Part shown: positions 6,852-14,729 of the stretch, one piece after another
Layout: the number at the start of each line of letters is the position of its first letter
Position numbering within the stretch: position 1 is the stretch's first letter
Assembly (NCBI GenBank): GCA_963169325.1
Contig: CAUJEY010000145.1
Location: forward strand, 1 to 59,186
DNA length: 59,186 nucleotides
DNA from: Bacteroidota bacterium
GTDB taxonomy: Bacteria; Bacteroidota; Bacteroidia; Chitinophagales; Saprospiraceae
Direction of reading: 5' to 3'
The notes under the pieces: model-generated
Told to the model about the DNA's origin: nothing
Seen by the model: only the letters and a program-made list of their open reading frames with translations
Database searches by the model: none
Position numbers and translations under genes: made by a program

Positions 6852-9215
6852 CTAAAACTGCATCGTCATGCTCAAACTCGGAAGAATGGGCAGTTGGTTT
6901 ACGCGGGTATAGCGTACCCGGTCGAAATAGAAAATATTGGGCCGGTTGTATGCATTGGTGCAGGAAGCCGTGATTTCCATTTTTGCATATTTGGAAAACT
7001 CGATGATCCGTTTGACCGACAGGTCGAGACGCGTGTAAAAAGGCAATCGCCCGCCGTTGCGCACATCGGCGTAAACAATACCCAAATCGCCGTTTCCGCC
7101 CAATACATCGCTGCCGATACCGTTGTCGAAACCATAACTGGTGTAGAAGCCCTGGGTTTGAGTAAAAGGAAAGCCCGAGCCCATATTCCAGCGCGCGCCG
7201 AATTCCCATTCTTTTTTCTTGCCCATGATGTAAGTACCCACTAAGTTCAGGTTGTGCCGGCGGTCGAAAACCGGCGGATAGGATTGTACACCGTCGAAAC
7301 GATTGACATAACCCAGGGAATAAGCACCCCAGATGTAGAATTTTTTTGCTTCTAATTTAAGCGAAACGTCCAGGCCGTAAGCATTGCCTGTTTCCACCAC
7401 AAAGTTCGGATCCTGCAGGGTCAGTTTATTCCGGTTGAGCGCAAACAATTGGGTAAAGTCTTTATAATAGGTTTCGATATTTACCTCAAAGTTATTGGTA
7501 ATGTCAACCTCAAAACCGGCTACGCCGTGAATGGATTTTTGCAGACGGTGGTCGGTCCGCTCGGTTGTAGAACCCGCCTTATACACGGCTTCCTCCGGGC
7601 CTGACAGGAATCCGACAAACAAATTGACCACATCACGTTCGTTGACGGTAGACAGCAGATTTTGCGAATATAAACCACCCGCAGCCTTGAAGCGCAGCCT
7701 GTCCGTGATGTTGTATTTGAGGCCGATACGCGGCTCCGGCGACACGTTATTGAGCGACTGGTAGTATTGAATCCGGAAACCCGGCTCGATGACCAGGTTG
7801 CCAATTTTGCGCTTCCAGCGCACATAAGCGGCTATTTCAGAGGTATTTTCAAACTGGGTGATTTGAATATCCCGGAAATTAACAAAGGTAAAATCCGTGC
7901 GGAAACCGGTCAGTTCGAGGCCGTATTTCAGTTCATTGTTGCGGTCGAAATTGGTAAAATTCAACCCGCCATAAAACCCGTTGATGCCGCTGGAGCGCTC
8001 TTTCCGGTCGGCTTCCTGAATTTGTGATTCATATTTGGAATAGGTGAGCGTTCCACTGACGATGGTATTGGAGTTGGTGGGAACCAGGGTAAAATCGAAA
8101 CCGCCGCCGGCGCTTTGCCAGCTGAAATCCGCAATGGGAAAATTCACCCGGTCGGTATAGTTAAACCCGAAAAAATTCAATTTGCTCCCGTTGCCGGCCA
8201 GCAGCGACAATTTGCCGTAATAATCATTGTACCGGAACGGAATACCTTTTGCGTAGGTCGTGTCTTTGAGGTTATTCCGGTTGATATCTTTCCACAAGTC
8301 AGGCTGTTCGAACGCGCCGAAAATTTTGGTCGTGTCGCCGACATACTGGTACAGGGAGTTGGCCGTCTGGTCGATGAGGGATTTTTTTCCGGTAAAAACG
8401 AACGAAATACTGGCGCCGCCTTCTTCCTTCAACGGAATGATCGGTCCTTCTATGAGCGCTTTAGCCTGAAAAGGACTGGCAGAAACAAGCCCGGAGAGCC
8501 GTTTGCGGTTGCCTTCGCGGGTTTTCACATCCACGATGGCCGAAATACGACCGCCGTAGTCCGCGTTGAACCCGCCAGTGAGCACGTCCACGTTCCGGAT
8601 CAGTTCCGTTTCAAAAACAGAGAAAAAACCGATGCTGTGGAAAGGGTTATAGATCGTCATGCCGTCGAGCAGAATCCGGTTTTGCACCGGCGAGCCCCCG
8701 CGGATGTACAACTGTCCGCCCTGGTCGCCGGTAAAGATTACGCCCGGCAAAACCGTCAGGTACTGGGCTATATCGGCCTGGCCGCCGGCAGAGGGCAGCG
8801 AGCGAATTTGTTTGGGCGTGACGGTTAGTTTCGACACCTGCACCTCCGAACGTGCCTGTTCTTTTTTGCCACTGATGACGACCTCGCCAAGATTGGTACC
8901 ACTTTCTTCCAGGTAAACAGACTGGTAAACAATATCCGTTTTCGTCACGGTTATCGAGGCGGAAAAGTCGTTATAACCTAAGTAGGTTACTTTTAATTGA
9001 TACTTACCGACGGGGATGTTGGAGATCGAAAAGAAGCCGTTGATGTCGCTGGCGGTACCTATCGCGGCGCCTTCAATCTGAACGGTGGCAAAAGCAATCG
9101 GCTGGGCCGTCACTTTGTCGTAAATGTTGCCCCGTACGGTACCTTTATCGGTTTTTTGGGCCGACAATAGCCCCGAAATGAACAACAGGGCGAAAAGTAA
9201 AATGTAATTTCTCAT
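6852..9215 (-). CDS. TonB-dependent outer-membrane receptor
   Basis: A 787-residue outer-membrane protein for TonB-powered uptake; the substrate is unknown. Order of parts: a signal peptide MRNYILLFALLFISGLLSAQ; a carboxypeptidase-regulatory-like beta domain (about 25-105, with GTASDINGFFSISNIPVGKY); the plug domain (about 120-235, with YIRGGSPVQNRILLDGM and NADYGGRISAIVDVKTREG); then a beta barrel ending in Phe, as outer-membrane barrels do. The start at 9215 is chosen because the alternative at 9239 overlaps the -7 element and would put polar residues before the signal peptide. There is no SusD partner next to it, so it is not a standard SusCD pair. Confidence 0.93.
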   Translation of the reverse strand: MRNYILLFALLFISGLLSAQKTDKGTVRGNIYDKVTAQPIAFATVQIEGAAIGTASDINGFFSISNIPVGKYQLKVTYLGYNDFSASITVTKTDIVYQSVYLEESGTNLGEVVISGKKEQARSEVQVSKLTVTPKQIRSLPSAGGQADIAQYLTVLPGVIFTGDQGGQLYIRGGSPVQNRILLDGMTIYNPFHSIGFFSVFETELIRNVDVLTGGFNADYGGRISAIVDVKTREGNRKRLSGLVSASPFQAKALIEGPIIPLKEEGGASISFVFTGKKSLIDQTANSLYQYVGDTTKIFGAFEQPDLWKDINRNNLKDTTYAKGIPFRYNDYYGKLSLLAGNGSKLNFFGFNYTDRVNFPIADFSWQSAGGGFDFTLVPTNSNTIVSGTLTYSKYESQIQEADRKERSSGINGFYGGLNFTNFDRNNELKYGLELTGFRTDFTFVNFRDIQITQFENTSEIAAYVRWKRKIGNLVIEPGFRIQYYQSLNNVSPEPRIGLKYNITDRLRFKAAGGLYSQNLLSTVNERDVVNLFVGFLSGPEEAVYKAGSTTERTDHRLQKSIHGVAGFEVDITNNFEVNIETYYKDFTQLFALNRNKLTLQDPNFVVETGNAYGLDVSLKLEAKKFYIWGAYSLGYVNRFDGVQSYPPVFDRRHNLNLVGTYIMGKKKEWEFGARWNMGSGFPFTQTQGFYTSYGFDNGIGSDVLGGNGDLGIVYADVRNGGRLPFYTRLDLSVKRIIEFSKYAKMEITASCTNAYNRPNIFYFDRVRYTRVNQLPILPSLSMTMQF

Positions 9216-9236
9216 GTATAACTTGTTTGGCGGGCG

Positions 9237-9264
9237 CAAAGATAGAACCGCTGTTCGATTTCAA
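9237..9264 (-). promoter_or_regulatory. Promoter of the TonB receptor gene
   Basis: On the minus strand, TATCTTTG (9237-9244) matches TAnnTTTG, and a TTG at 9262-9264 sits 17 nt upstream, as expected for the -33 element of Bacteroidota sigma-ABfr promoters. The leader to the chosen start would be about 15 nt. Confidence 0.55.
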
Positions 9265-9374
9265 CTGCATTGAAAAAGATTGTTCCGGACAAAGCGCCGG
9301 GTTTGACTGAAAATATTCGGAATAATGCCTTTTTTTGGACCTTTTATCAACCAGATTAAAAAATAAGATTCGGA

Positions 9375-10577
9375 TTGAACACTTACGATGCGCTTATTGT
9401 GGGCGGTGGCATTGTCGGCCTTGCCACGGCATATCAGTTACTGGAACGGCAACCCCGGCTGCGGCTTGCGGTTTTGGAAAAGGAAAATCAGGTGGCGCAG
9501 CACCAAAGCAGCCGCAATAGCGGCGTGCTGCACAGTGGTATTTATTACCGCCCGGGCAGCCTGCGCGCGTCTAACTGCCTGCACGGGTACGCCCTGATGC
9601 TCGATTTTTGCCGCAAACACGGGCTGCCTTTTGATATCTGCGGCAAAATAATCGTAGCCGCCACAGAAGACGAACGCGGGCAATTAGATCAAATTTACCG
9701 GCGCGGACTTGAAAACGGGTTGGCCGGCCTCCGGAAAATTGGCCCCGAAGAAGCCCGCGACATCGAGCCGCACGTACGCGCGGTGGAAGCCGTTTGGGTG
9801 CCGCAGGCCGGCATAACGGATTACGGCTTAGTCGCTCAAAAATATGCCGAACTGATCCGGACTGCCGGCGCCGACATTTTTACCGCGCAACAGGCCAAAC
9901 GTGTGGTGGAGGACCGGGAAAACCAGATTATTGAAACACAAGACCGTGTTTTCCGAACCCGTTTGCTCATAAACTGCGCCGGCTTGTACTCCGATAAAAT
10001 GGCCCTCCGCACCGGCCAGGAGCCGGAGGTGCGGATTCTGCCGTTTCGCGGCGAATATTACGAGCTTCTGCCGGAACGGCAACACCTGGTGCAAAACCTG
10101 ATATACCCGGTACCCAACCCGAATTTTCCGTTTCTGGGCGTTCATTTCACCCGGATGATCCACGGCGGCATCGAGGCCGGCCCCAACGCGGTGCTGGCCT
10201 TCCGGCGCGAAGGTTATTCCAGGTGGGATGTTCATTTGAGAGAATTGGCCGAAACCCTGGGTTATCGCGGATTTCAGCGCCTGGCCCGGCGGTACTGGAG
10301 CGATGGATGGGCTGAAATGCGGCGCTCCTGGTCCAAAACGCTGTTTGTGCGGGCCCTGCAGCATTTGGTACCGGAAATTCGTTCGGCAGACGTCGTGCCG
10401 GGGCGAAGCGGCGTACGAGCCATGGCCTGCAACCCCGACGGGAGCCTGCACGATGATTTTTTGATTTTGGAAAAACCGCGTGTGATCAACGTCTGCAACG
10501 CGCCAAGCCCGGCGGCTACGGCTTCGCTGGCGATTGGGGAAACGGTGGCGGAGCGGGTGATGCGGCAATTAACATAG
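9375..10577 (+). CDS. lhgO: L-2-hydroxyglutarate oxidase/dehydrogenase
   Basis: A 400-residue FAD protein of the DAO family that oxidises L-2-hydroxyglutarate to 2-oxoglutarate, passing electrons to the quinone pool or oxygen. The dinucleotide-binding motif ALIVGGGIVGLATAYQLL (about 6-23) is followed by the family segment HQSSRNSGVLHSGIYYRPGS (about 43-62) and, near the C-terminus, GRSGVRAM and the second FAD segment NAPSPAATASLAIG. The start is a TTG: the frame is closed by a TAA at 9357-9359, and no ATG occurs before the Rossmann motif. It lies 16 bp upstream of the deacetylase-like gene and is likely co-transcribed with it. Confidence 0.92.
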   Translation: MNTYDALIVGGGIVGLATAYQLLERQPRLRLAVLEKENQVAQHQSSRNSGVLHSGIYYRPGSLRASNCLHGYALMLDFCRKHGLPFDICGKIIVAATEDERGQLDQIYRRGLENGLAGLRKIGPEEARDIEPHVRAVEAVWVPQAGITDYGLVAQKYAELIRTAGADIFTAQQAKRVVEDRENQIIETQDRVFRTRLLINCAGLYSDKMALRTGQEPEVRILPFRGEYYELLPERQHLVQNLIYPVPNPNFPFLGVHFTRMIHGGIEAGPNAVLAFRREGYSRWDVHLRELAETLGYRGFQRLARRYWSDGWAEMRRSWSKTLFVRALQHLVPEIRSADVVPGRSGVRAMACNPDGSLHDDFLILEKPRVINVCNAPSPAATASLAIGETVAERVMRQLT

Positions 10578-10593
10578 TATAGCCCATATAATC

Positions 10594-11925
10594 ATGCTCA
10601 AAATATTGACCTCCCCGCATTATCCGGCAGAAAAGGAATACGTCTTCCAGGTGCTGTTCAATGAATTGTTGGGCATTGACTTTGAAATAATCCATCAGAC
10701 AGATATAGCGCATTATGCGTTACACTTGCCCAACGGATCAATCCTGCAAATCGAAGACCACTTTTTTGGAAAACACCAGGGGCTCGAATACTTGAAAACG
10801 GAAAATATTCCCGAAAATGCCGTCCTGCTCCCCCACCCTTTCGAGCCGGGCGAAACCATCGCCGGGGTGTATGGCCGTTCGTATTATTCCACTGAAAATC
10901 AAACTATTACCCTCGGCATCGACGTATTCGCCTCGACCTTTTTTATGCTCACCCGCTGGGAAGAATACGTAAAACCCGACCGGGACCAGTACGGCCGTTT
11001 TCCCGCCGCAGCATCCTGGGCGTTCCGCAACGATCTGCTCGATCGGCCCATCGTGAACGAATACGCCGAATTGCTCTGGCGTATACTCGTTCAACTCGGC
11101 TGGAACGAGCCCCGTAAACCCAAAAACTTCTGGCTGCACCTTTCGCACGATGTAGACCATCCGCTGCTGTGGTGGTCGGCCACGGATCGGCTGCGCACCC
11201 TGGCAGGCAGTATTTTTCAGCGAAAAAATACTCGGGAAACGGCCTGGTGGCTGCAACATCATATTTTTAAAACCCGCGATCCGTACGACATTTTTGAGGA
11301 CTGGATGGATTTTTCGGAACAAAACGGACTTGTTTCGCACTTTAATTTTTTGGGCAAACGCCCGCCGGGTTTTGACTGTTATTACGATCCGGAGCATCCG
11401 TTTGTCCGGAATTTAATAAAAAGAATAGCCGGGCGCGGCCACGTCGTGGGGTTTCATCCCTCCCGGGAAGCCTTTGCCGATCCGCTTATTTTTGAACGGG
11501 AACTGGCCTCTTTACGGCAAATCTCGCCTGTTCCGGTTCTCAGTGGCCGCCAGCATTACCTGTGTTTTACCGCCCCGCACACCTGGCAACGCTGGGCCGA
11601 TGCCGGGATGGAATGGGACAGTACGCTCGGCTACCCGGAAGCCGAGGGGTTCCGCTGCGGCATTTGCTGTGCTTTTCCGGTGTTCAATTTTCTCACCCGC
11701 CAAACCCTGGCGCTGCGCGAAAAACCGCTGACGGCCATGGATGTAACCCTGGCGCAATACCGCCGATATACCCCCGAACAGGGTTTTGACCGGCTGCTAC
11801 ACCTGCGCCGGCAAACGGAAAAATACGGCGGCGAATTTGTGCTGCTCTGGCACAATTCTTCCTGGAATACATACGCTTGGGCGCCCTGGCAGGAGGTGTA
11901 TAGGGCGTTTGTGAAATTGGGTTAA
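10594..11925 (+). CDS. Polysaccharide deacetylase-like protein
   Basis: A 443-residue protein without a clear signal peptide. The C-terminal half has NodB-like features: LSHDVDHP (about 189-196) in place of the usual TFDD/DVDH metal site, a second site GHVVGFHPSRE (about 285-295), SGRQHYLCF, and a terminal LLWHNSSWN. The N-terminal ~180 residues form the separate domain usually found with this subfamily in Bacteroidota. The likely role is deacetylation or hydrolysis of an N-acetylated or acylated sugar, perhaps in capsule or exopolysaccharide metabolism; the substrate is unknown. It is probably co-transcribed with lhgO. Confidence 0.82.
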   Translation: MLKILTSPHYPAEKEYVFQVLFNELLGIDFEIIHQTDIAHYALHLPNGSILQIEDHFFGKHQGLEYLKTENIPENAVLLPHPFEPGETIAGVYGRSYYSTENQTITLGIDVFASTFFMLTRWEEYVKPDRDQYGRFPAAASWAFRNDLLDRPIVNEYAELLWRILVQLGWNEPRKPKNFWLHLSHDVDHPLLWWSATDRLRTLAGSIFQRKNTRETAWWLQHHIFKTRDPYDIFEDWMDFSEQNGLVSHFNFLGKRPPGFDCYYDPEHPFVRNLIKRIAGRGHVVGFHPSREAFADPLIFERELASLRQISPVPVLSGRQHYLCFTAPHTWQRWADAGMEWDSTLGYPEAEGFRCGICCAFPVFNFLTRQTLALREKPLTAMDVTLAQYRRYTPEQGFDRLLHLRRQTEKYGGEFVLLWHNSSWNTYAWAPWQEVYRAFVKLG

Positions 11926-11926
11926 A

Positions 11927-12299
11927 ACTACTTTACACGTTAAAAAGTGCTGTTTACCGAATTTTAATTCCCGATACCGGCGAGCATCGGCTATGCATAA
12001 TCCCGGAATCTACCCTATCCCCCCTTTTCTCCCCGCGTGCGCTTGTCATCCCGAAGGGAACTGTCCGCTCTACGCCTTTGTTTACATAGTTGAACTATTC
12101 TTAAAACAAATGTAGGGTAAACACAGTGCCTAATGCGATAAGCAAAGACGTAGAGCGGACAGTTCCCTGCGGGATGACAAGCGCGAGTGGGAAAGAAAAG
12201 GAGGTATAGGGTAGATTCCGGGATTATGCATAGCCGATGCTCGCCGGTATCGGGAATTAAAGGGGACTGGTCACCGCTTTGTTAACGTGTCAAAGTAGT
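11927..12299. repeat. 373-bp near-palindrome, MITE-like
   Basis: The element begins ACTACTTT-ACACGTTAA and ends TTAACGTGTCAAAGTAGT, which are complementary with one indel. Inside, a ~55-bp block (AATTCCCGATACCGGCGAGC and onward to CTACCCTAT) is repeated inverted almost perfectly at about 12205-12260. A second block (GCTTGTCATCCCGAAGGGAA and onward) is inverted at about 12144-12182. About 60 bp form the centre. It has no open frame. Clear target-site duplications are not visible. It immediately follows the deacetylase stop codon. It could be a non-autonomous mobile element or a giant terminator hairpin. Confidence 0.85.
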
Positions 12300-12330
12300 A
12301 TTTACTCCTTGCCCGAATACGAACAACCAG

Positions 12331-12348
12331 GTGTTCGTTTTTGAACAC
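12331..12348. promoter_or_regulatory. 18-bp palindromic operator, copy 1
   Basis: GTGTTCGTTTTTGAACAC is a perfect GTGTTC-N6-GAACAC dyad. The same site, with two changes in the spacer, occurs at 56767-56784 before the other permease of this family. It is likely the upstream activator site of a sigma-54 enhancer-binding protein. Confidence 0.7.
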
Positions 12349-12411
12349 TGCCGGCTCAATCTAAGCGCCTGTTATTTCATAAAAATCTGCTAATCAAATA
12401 TCTACATTTTT

Positions 12412-12427
12412 TGGCATATCCCTTGAA
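12412..12427 (+). promoter_or_regulatory. Sigma-54-like -24/-12 promoter of the transporter operon
   Basis: TGGCATATCCCTTGAA has the GG-N10-G[C] spacing of RpoN promoters (consensus TGGCAC-N5-TTGCW), with GA instead of GC at -12. The -24 GG lies about 74 bp after the centre of the palindrome and about 105 bp before the adaptor start codon. Confidence 0.5.
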
Positions 12428-12517
12428 GCACTCAAGCAGGTAAACAACCGGACTTTTCACTTTAAAAATCATCGTTACCTTTCCGGGAGTTTTATCAACG
12501 AATTTGAGCGCGTAACC

Positions 12518-13768
12518 ATGGATAAAAAAATTGAAAAGAAACGTTGGACCTGGCAACGAATCCTGCTGTTGGTGGCAGTTGTCGGCGGCCTTGGATTGCT
12601 GATTAATACCGTTTTAAAAAACGCCGGCACATCCCGCCTGAATGTACAAAGCGAACGCCTGATGGTGGACACGGTGGGCCGGGGCAATTTCCAGGAATTT
12701 ATCCCGGTTACGGGTGTCGTACAACCCTTGCGCACAGTGTTTATCGATGCCGTGGAAGGCGGAAAAGTAGAGGAAAAATTCGTCGAAGACGGCGCCTTCG
12801 TGAAACCTAATCAACCCATTTTGCGCCTCTCGAATCCCGATCTGATGGTGAACTACCTCAATCAGGAAGCGAATATTATCTCGCAAATCAACCAGATCCG
12901 CAACACCTCCATCCTCATGGAACAACAAAGCCTGAACCTGCGCGAGCAGGCGGTGGACGTGGACTACCAGTTGGATCTCAATGGAAAACGGCTGGAACGC
13001 AACCGGGAGTTGCTGAAAGACAAAGTCATCGCCCGAGTGGAGTACGAAGAAATGGAGGCGCTGGTTACCAACCTGAAAAACCGGAAAGGCCTGTTGCGGG
13101 CAACGATCAAAAAAGACAGCGCCTACCAGGAATTGCAGCAACAACAGATGTCCTCCTCGCTCGATTTGATGCAACGTAATTTGACGATCACCCGTCAAAG
13201 CCTGGAGCAACTCATGGTACGGGCGCCTATTGCCGGGCAACTGTCCGGGCTCACCAAGGAACTGGGCGCCAGCGTGGCCCGCAGCGAAAACATCGGCCAG
13301 ATAGACGACCTGAGCAACTTTAAGGTGCGGGTGCGAATCGATGAGTTTTATATCTCCCGGGTGTTTAACGAGCAGGAAGGTTCGTTCACGTTTGCCGGCA
13401 AAAATTACCAGTTAAAGATAAAAAAGATATACCCGCAGGTGCTGAACGGCGCATTTGAAGCCGACATGGTTTTTGTGGGAGCGCCGCCGGAAGGGATCAA
13501 ACGCGGCCAATCCGTTTCGGTGAAACTCGAACTGAGCGCCGAAGAACAGGCCATGCTGCTGCAACGTGGCGGATTTTACCAGACCACCGGCGGCAATTGG
13601 GTGTATGTGATCGATCCATCCAGCGGAAATGCCCGCAAAAGAACCGTCCGCCTCGGCCGCCAGAACCCGAATTTTTACGAAGTGCTCGACGGTCTGCAAC
13701 CCGGCGATGTCGTGATTGTCTCGGGGTATGAGAATTTTGGCGACAAAGACGAACTGGTACTCAAGTAG
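12518..13768 (+). CDS. Membrane-fusion (periplasmic adaptor) protein, HlyD/MacA type
   Basis: A 416-residue adaptor that would connect inner-membrane permeases to an outer-membrane channel. It has a cytoplasmic Lys-rich start, one membrane helix (about 14-33), a first lipoyl half (about 60-105, AVEGGKVEEKFVEDGAFVKP), a long helical hairpin (about 110-235, rich in Gln and Leu), a second lipoyl half beginning VRAPIAGQLSGL, a beta-barrel part and a membrane-proximal tail ending near GLQPGDVVIVSGYENF. It is the first gene of the operon with the ATPase and nine permeases. No TolC-like channel gene is in the window. Confidence 0.92.
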   Translation: MDKKIEKKRWTWQRILLLVAVVGGLGLLINTVLKNAGTSRLNVQSERLMVDTVGRGNFQEFIPVTGVVQPLRTVFIDAVEGGKVEEKFVEDGAFVKPNQPILRLSNPDLMVNYLNQEANIISQINQIRNTSILMEQQSLNLREQAVDVDYQLDLNGKRLERNRELLKDKVIARVEYEEMEALVTNLKNRKGLLRATIKKDSAYQELQQQQMSSSLDLMQRNLTITRQSLEQLMVRAPIAGQLSGLTKELGASVARSENIGQIDDLSNFKVRVRIDEFYISRVFNEQEGSFTFAGKNYQLKIKKIYPQVLNGAFEADMVFVGAPPEGIKRGQSVSVKLELSAEEQAMLLQRGGFYQTTGGNWVYVIDPSSGNARKRTVRLGRQNPNFYEVLDGLQPGDVVIVSGYENFGDKDELVLK

Positions 13769-13854
13769 TTTGAAGTTCGAAGTTTGAAAGTTTGAAGTGC
13801 CTGCGAGCCTTCCCTGTTCGAACTTCAAACTTCAAACTTCAAACTTCAAACTTT
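13768..13854. repeat. Heptamer array TTTGAAG / CTTCAAA
   Basis: The left arm (13768-13798) has GTTTGAAG-type words. The right arm (13816-13854) is the inverted word AACTTCA in four consecutive copies. The array fills the gap between the adaptor stop and the ATPase start, so it is transcribed inside the operon and would form a hairpin in the mRNA. Confidence 0.9.
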
Positions 13855-13879
13855 TCATAGTATTCTAAAATTTCAGGTA

Positions 13880-14566
13880 ATGATAAAAACAGTAAAACTA
13901 GCCAAGGTGTACCGCACCGAAGAGGTGGAAACAACCGCTCTGAACGAGGTGGATGTCGACATCAAAGAGGGGGAATTCGTATCCGTCATGGGCCCCTCGG
14001 GCTGCGGAAAATCCACCCTTCTGAACGTACTGGGCATGATCGACAGCCCCAGCAGCGGCGATTATTTTTTCAACGGCGAGGAAGTGGGCCGCCTCAGCGA
14101 GCGCAAACGATCCAACGTACGCAAACACAACCTGGGTTTCGTGTTTCAGAGTTTTAACCTGATCGACGAACTCACCGTGTATGAAAACATCGAGTTGCCC
14201 ATGCTGTACACCAAGGTGGCTTCCGCGGAGCGTAAAAAACGGGTGGAAGAACTTTTGGAAGGCATGAATATCATGCACCGCCGCAATCACTTTCCGCAAC
14301 AGCTCTCCGGCGGTCAGCAACAACGGGTGGCCGTGGCGCGGGCCATCGTGAACCGCCCGAAACTGATCCTTGCCGACGAACCTACCGGGAACCTCGACAG
14401 CGCTAACGGCGACGAAGTAATGAAAATCCTCTCCCAACTGAACTCCGAAGGAACCACCATCCTCATGGTGACCCACTCGCAATACTGCGCCGAATTTGGA
14501 AACCGGATCATCCGGATGCTCGACGGCCAGGTGGTGACGGAGAATTTGGTGAAGCAGTATCTGTGA
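13880..14566 (+). CDS. ABC transporter ATPase, LolD/MacB class
   Basis: A 228-residue cytoplasmic ATPase, the usual size for LolD-type subunits. Walker A GPSGCGKST (38-46), Q-loop Gln90, ABC signature LSGGQQQR (142-149), Walker B LILADEP (162-168) with D-loop NLDS, and H-loop His199 are all intact. It is the only ATPase in the operon and must power all nine following permeases if they work as ABC transporters. The adaptor lies upstream and the first permease 163 bp downstream across an inverted repeat. Confidence 0.97.
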   Translation: MIKTVKLAKVYRTEEVETTALNEVDVDIKEGEFVSVMGPSGCGKSTLLNVLGMIDSPSSGDYFFNGEEVGRLSERKRSNVRKHNLGFVFQSFNLIDELTVYENIELPMLYTKVASAERKKRVEELLEGMNIMHRRNHFPQQLSGGQQQRVAVARAIVNRPKLILADEPTGNLDSANGDEVMKILSQLNSEGTTILMVTHSQYCAEFGNRIIRMLDGQVVTENLVKQYL

Positions 14567-14681
14567 ATGTACGATGTTGGGTTTGCGAATTACGATTATT
14601 CCATATCGCGTATTTATAAAGCGCGGATGTTTACGAAATGTTGAACCAATCCAAAATCGTAAATCGGAAATCGTACATTCA
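14564..14681. repeat. Inverted repeat overlapping the ATPase stop codon
   Basis: The outer arms TGAATGTACGAT (14564-14575) and ATCGTACATTCA (14670-14681) are perfectly complementary. The right arm is built of heptamers (AATCGTA, AATCGGA, AATCGTA), and the left arm contains further ATTACGAT words. The ATPase stop codon TGA is the first three bases of the left arm. Confidence 0.85.
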
Positions 14682-14729
14682 AGCGGGGCAAGCAATTGAA
14701 AATTAAGCAAACAAAAACAAAAACAACCC

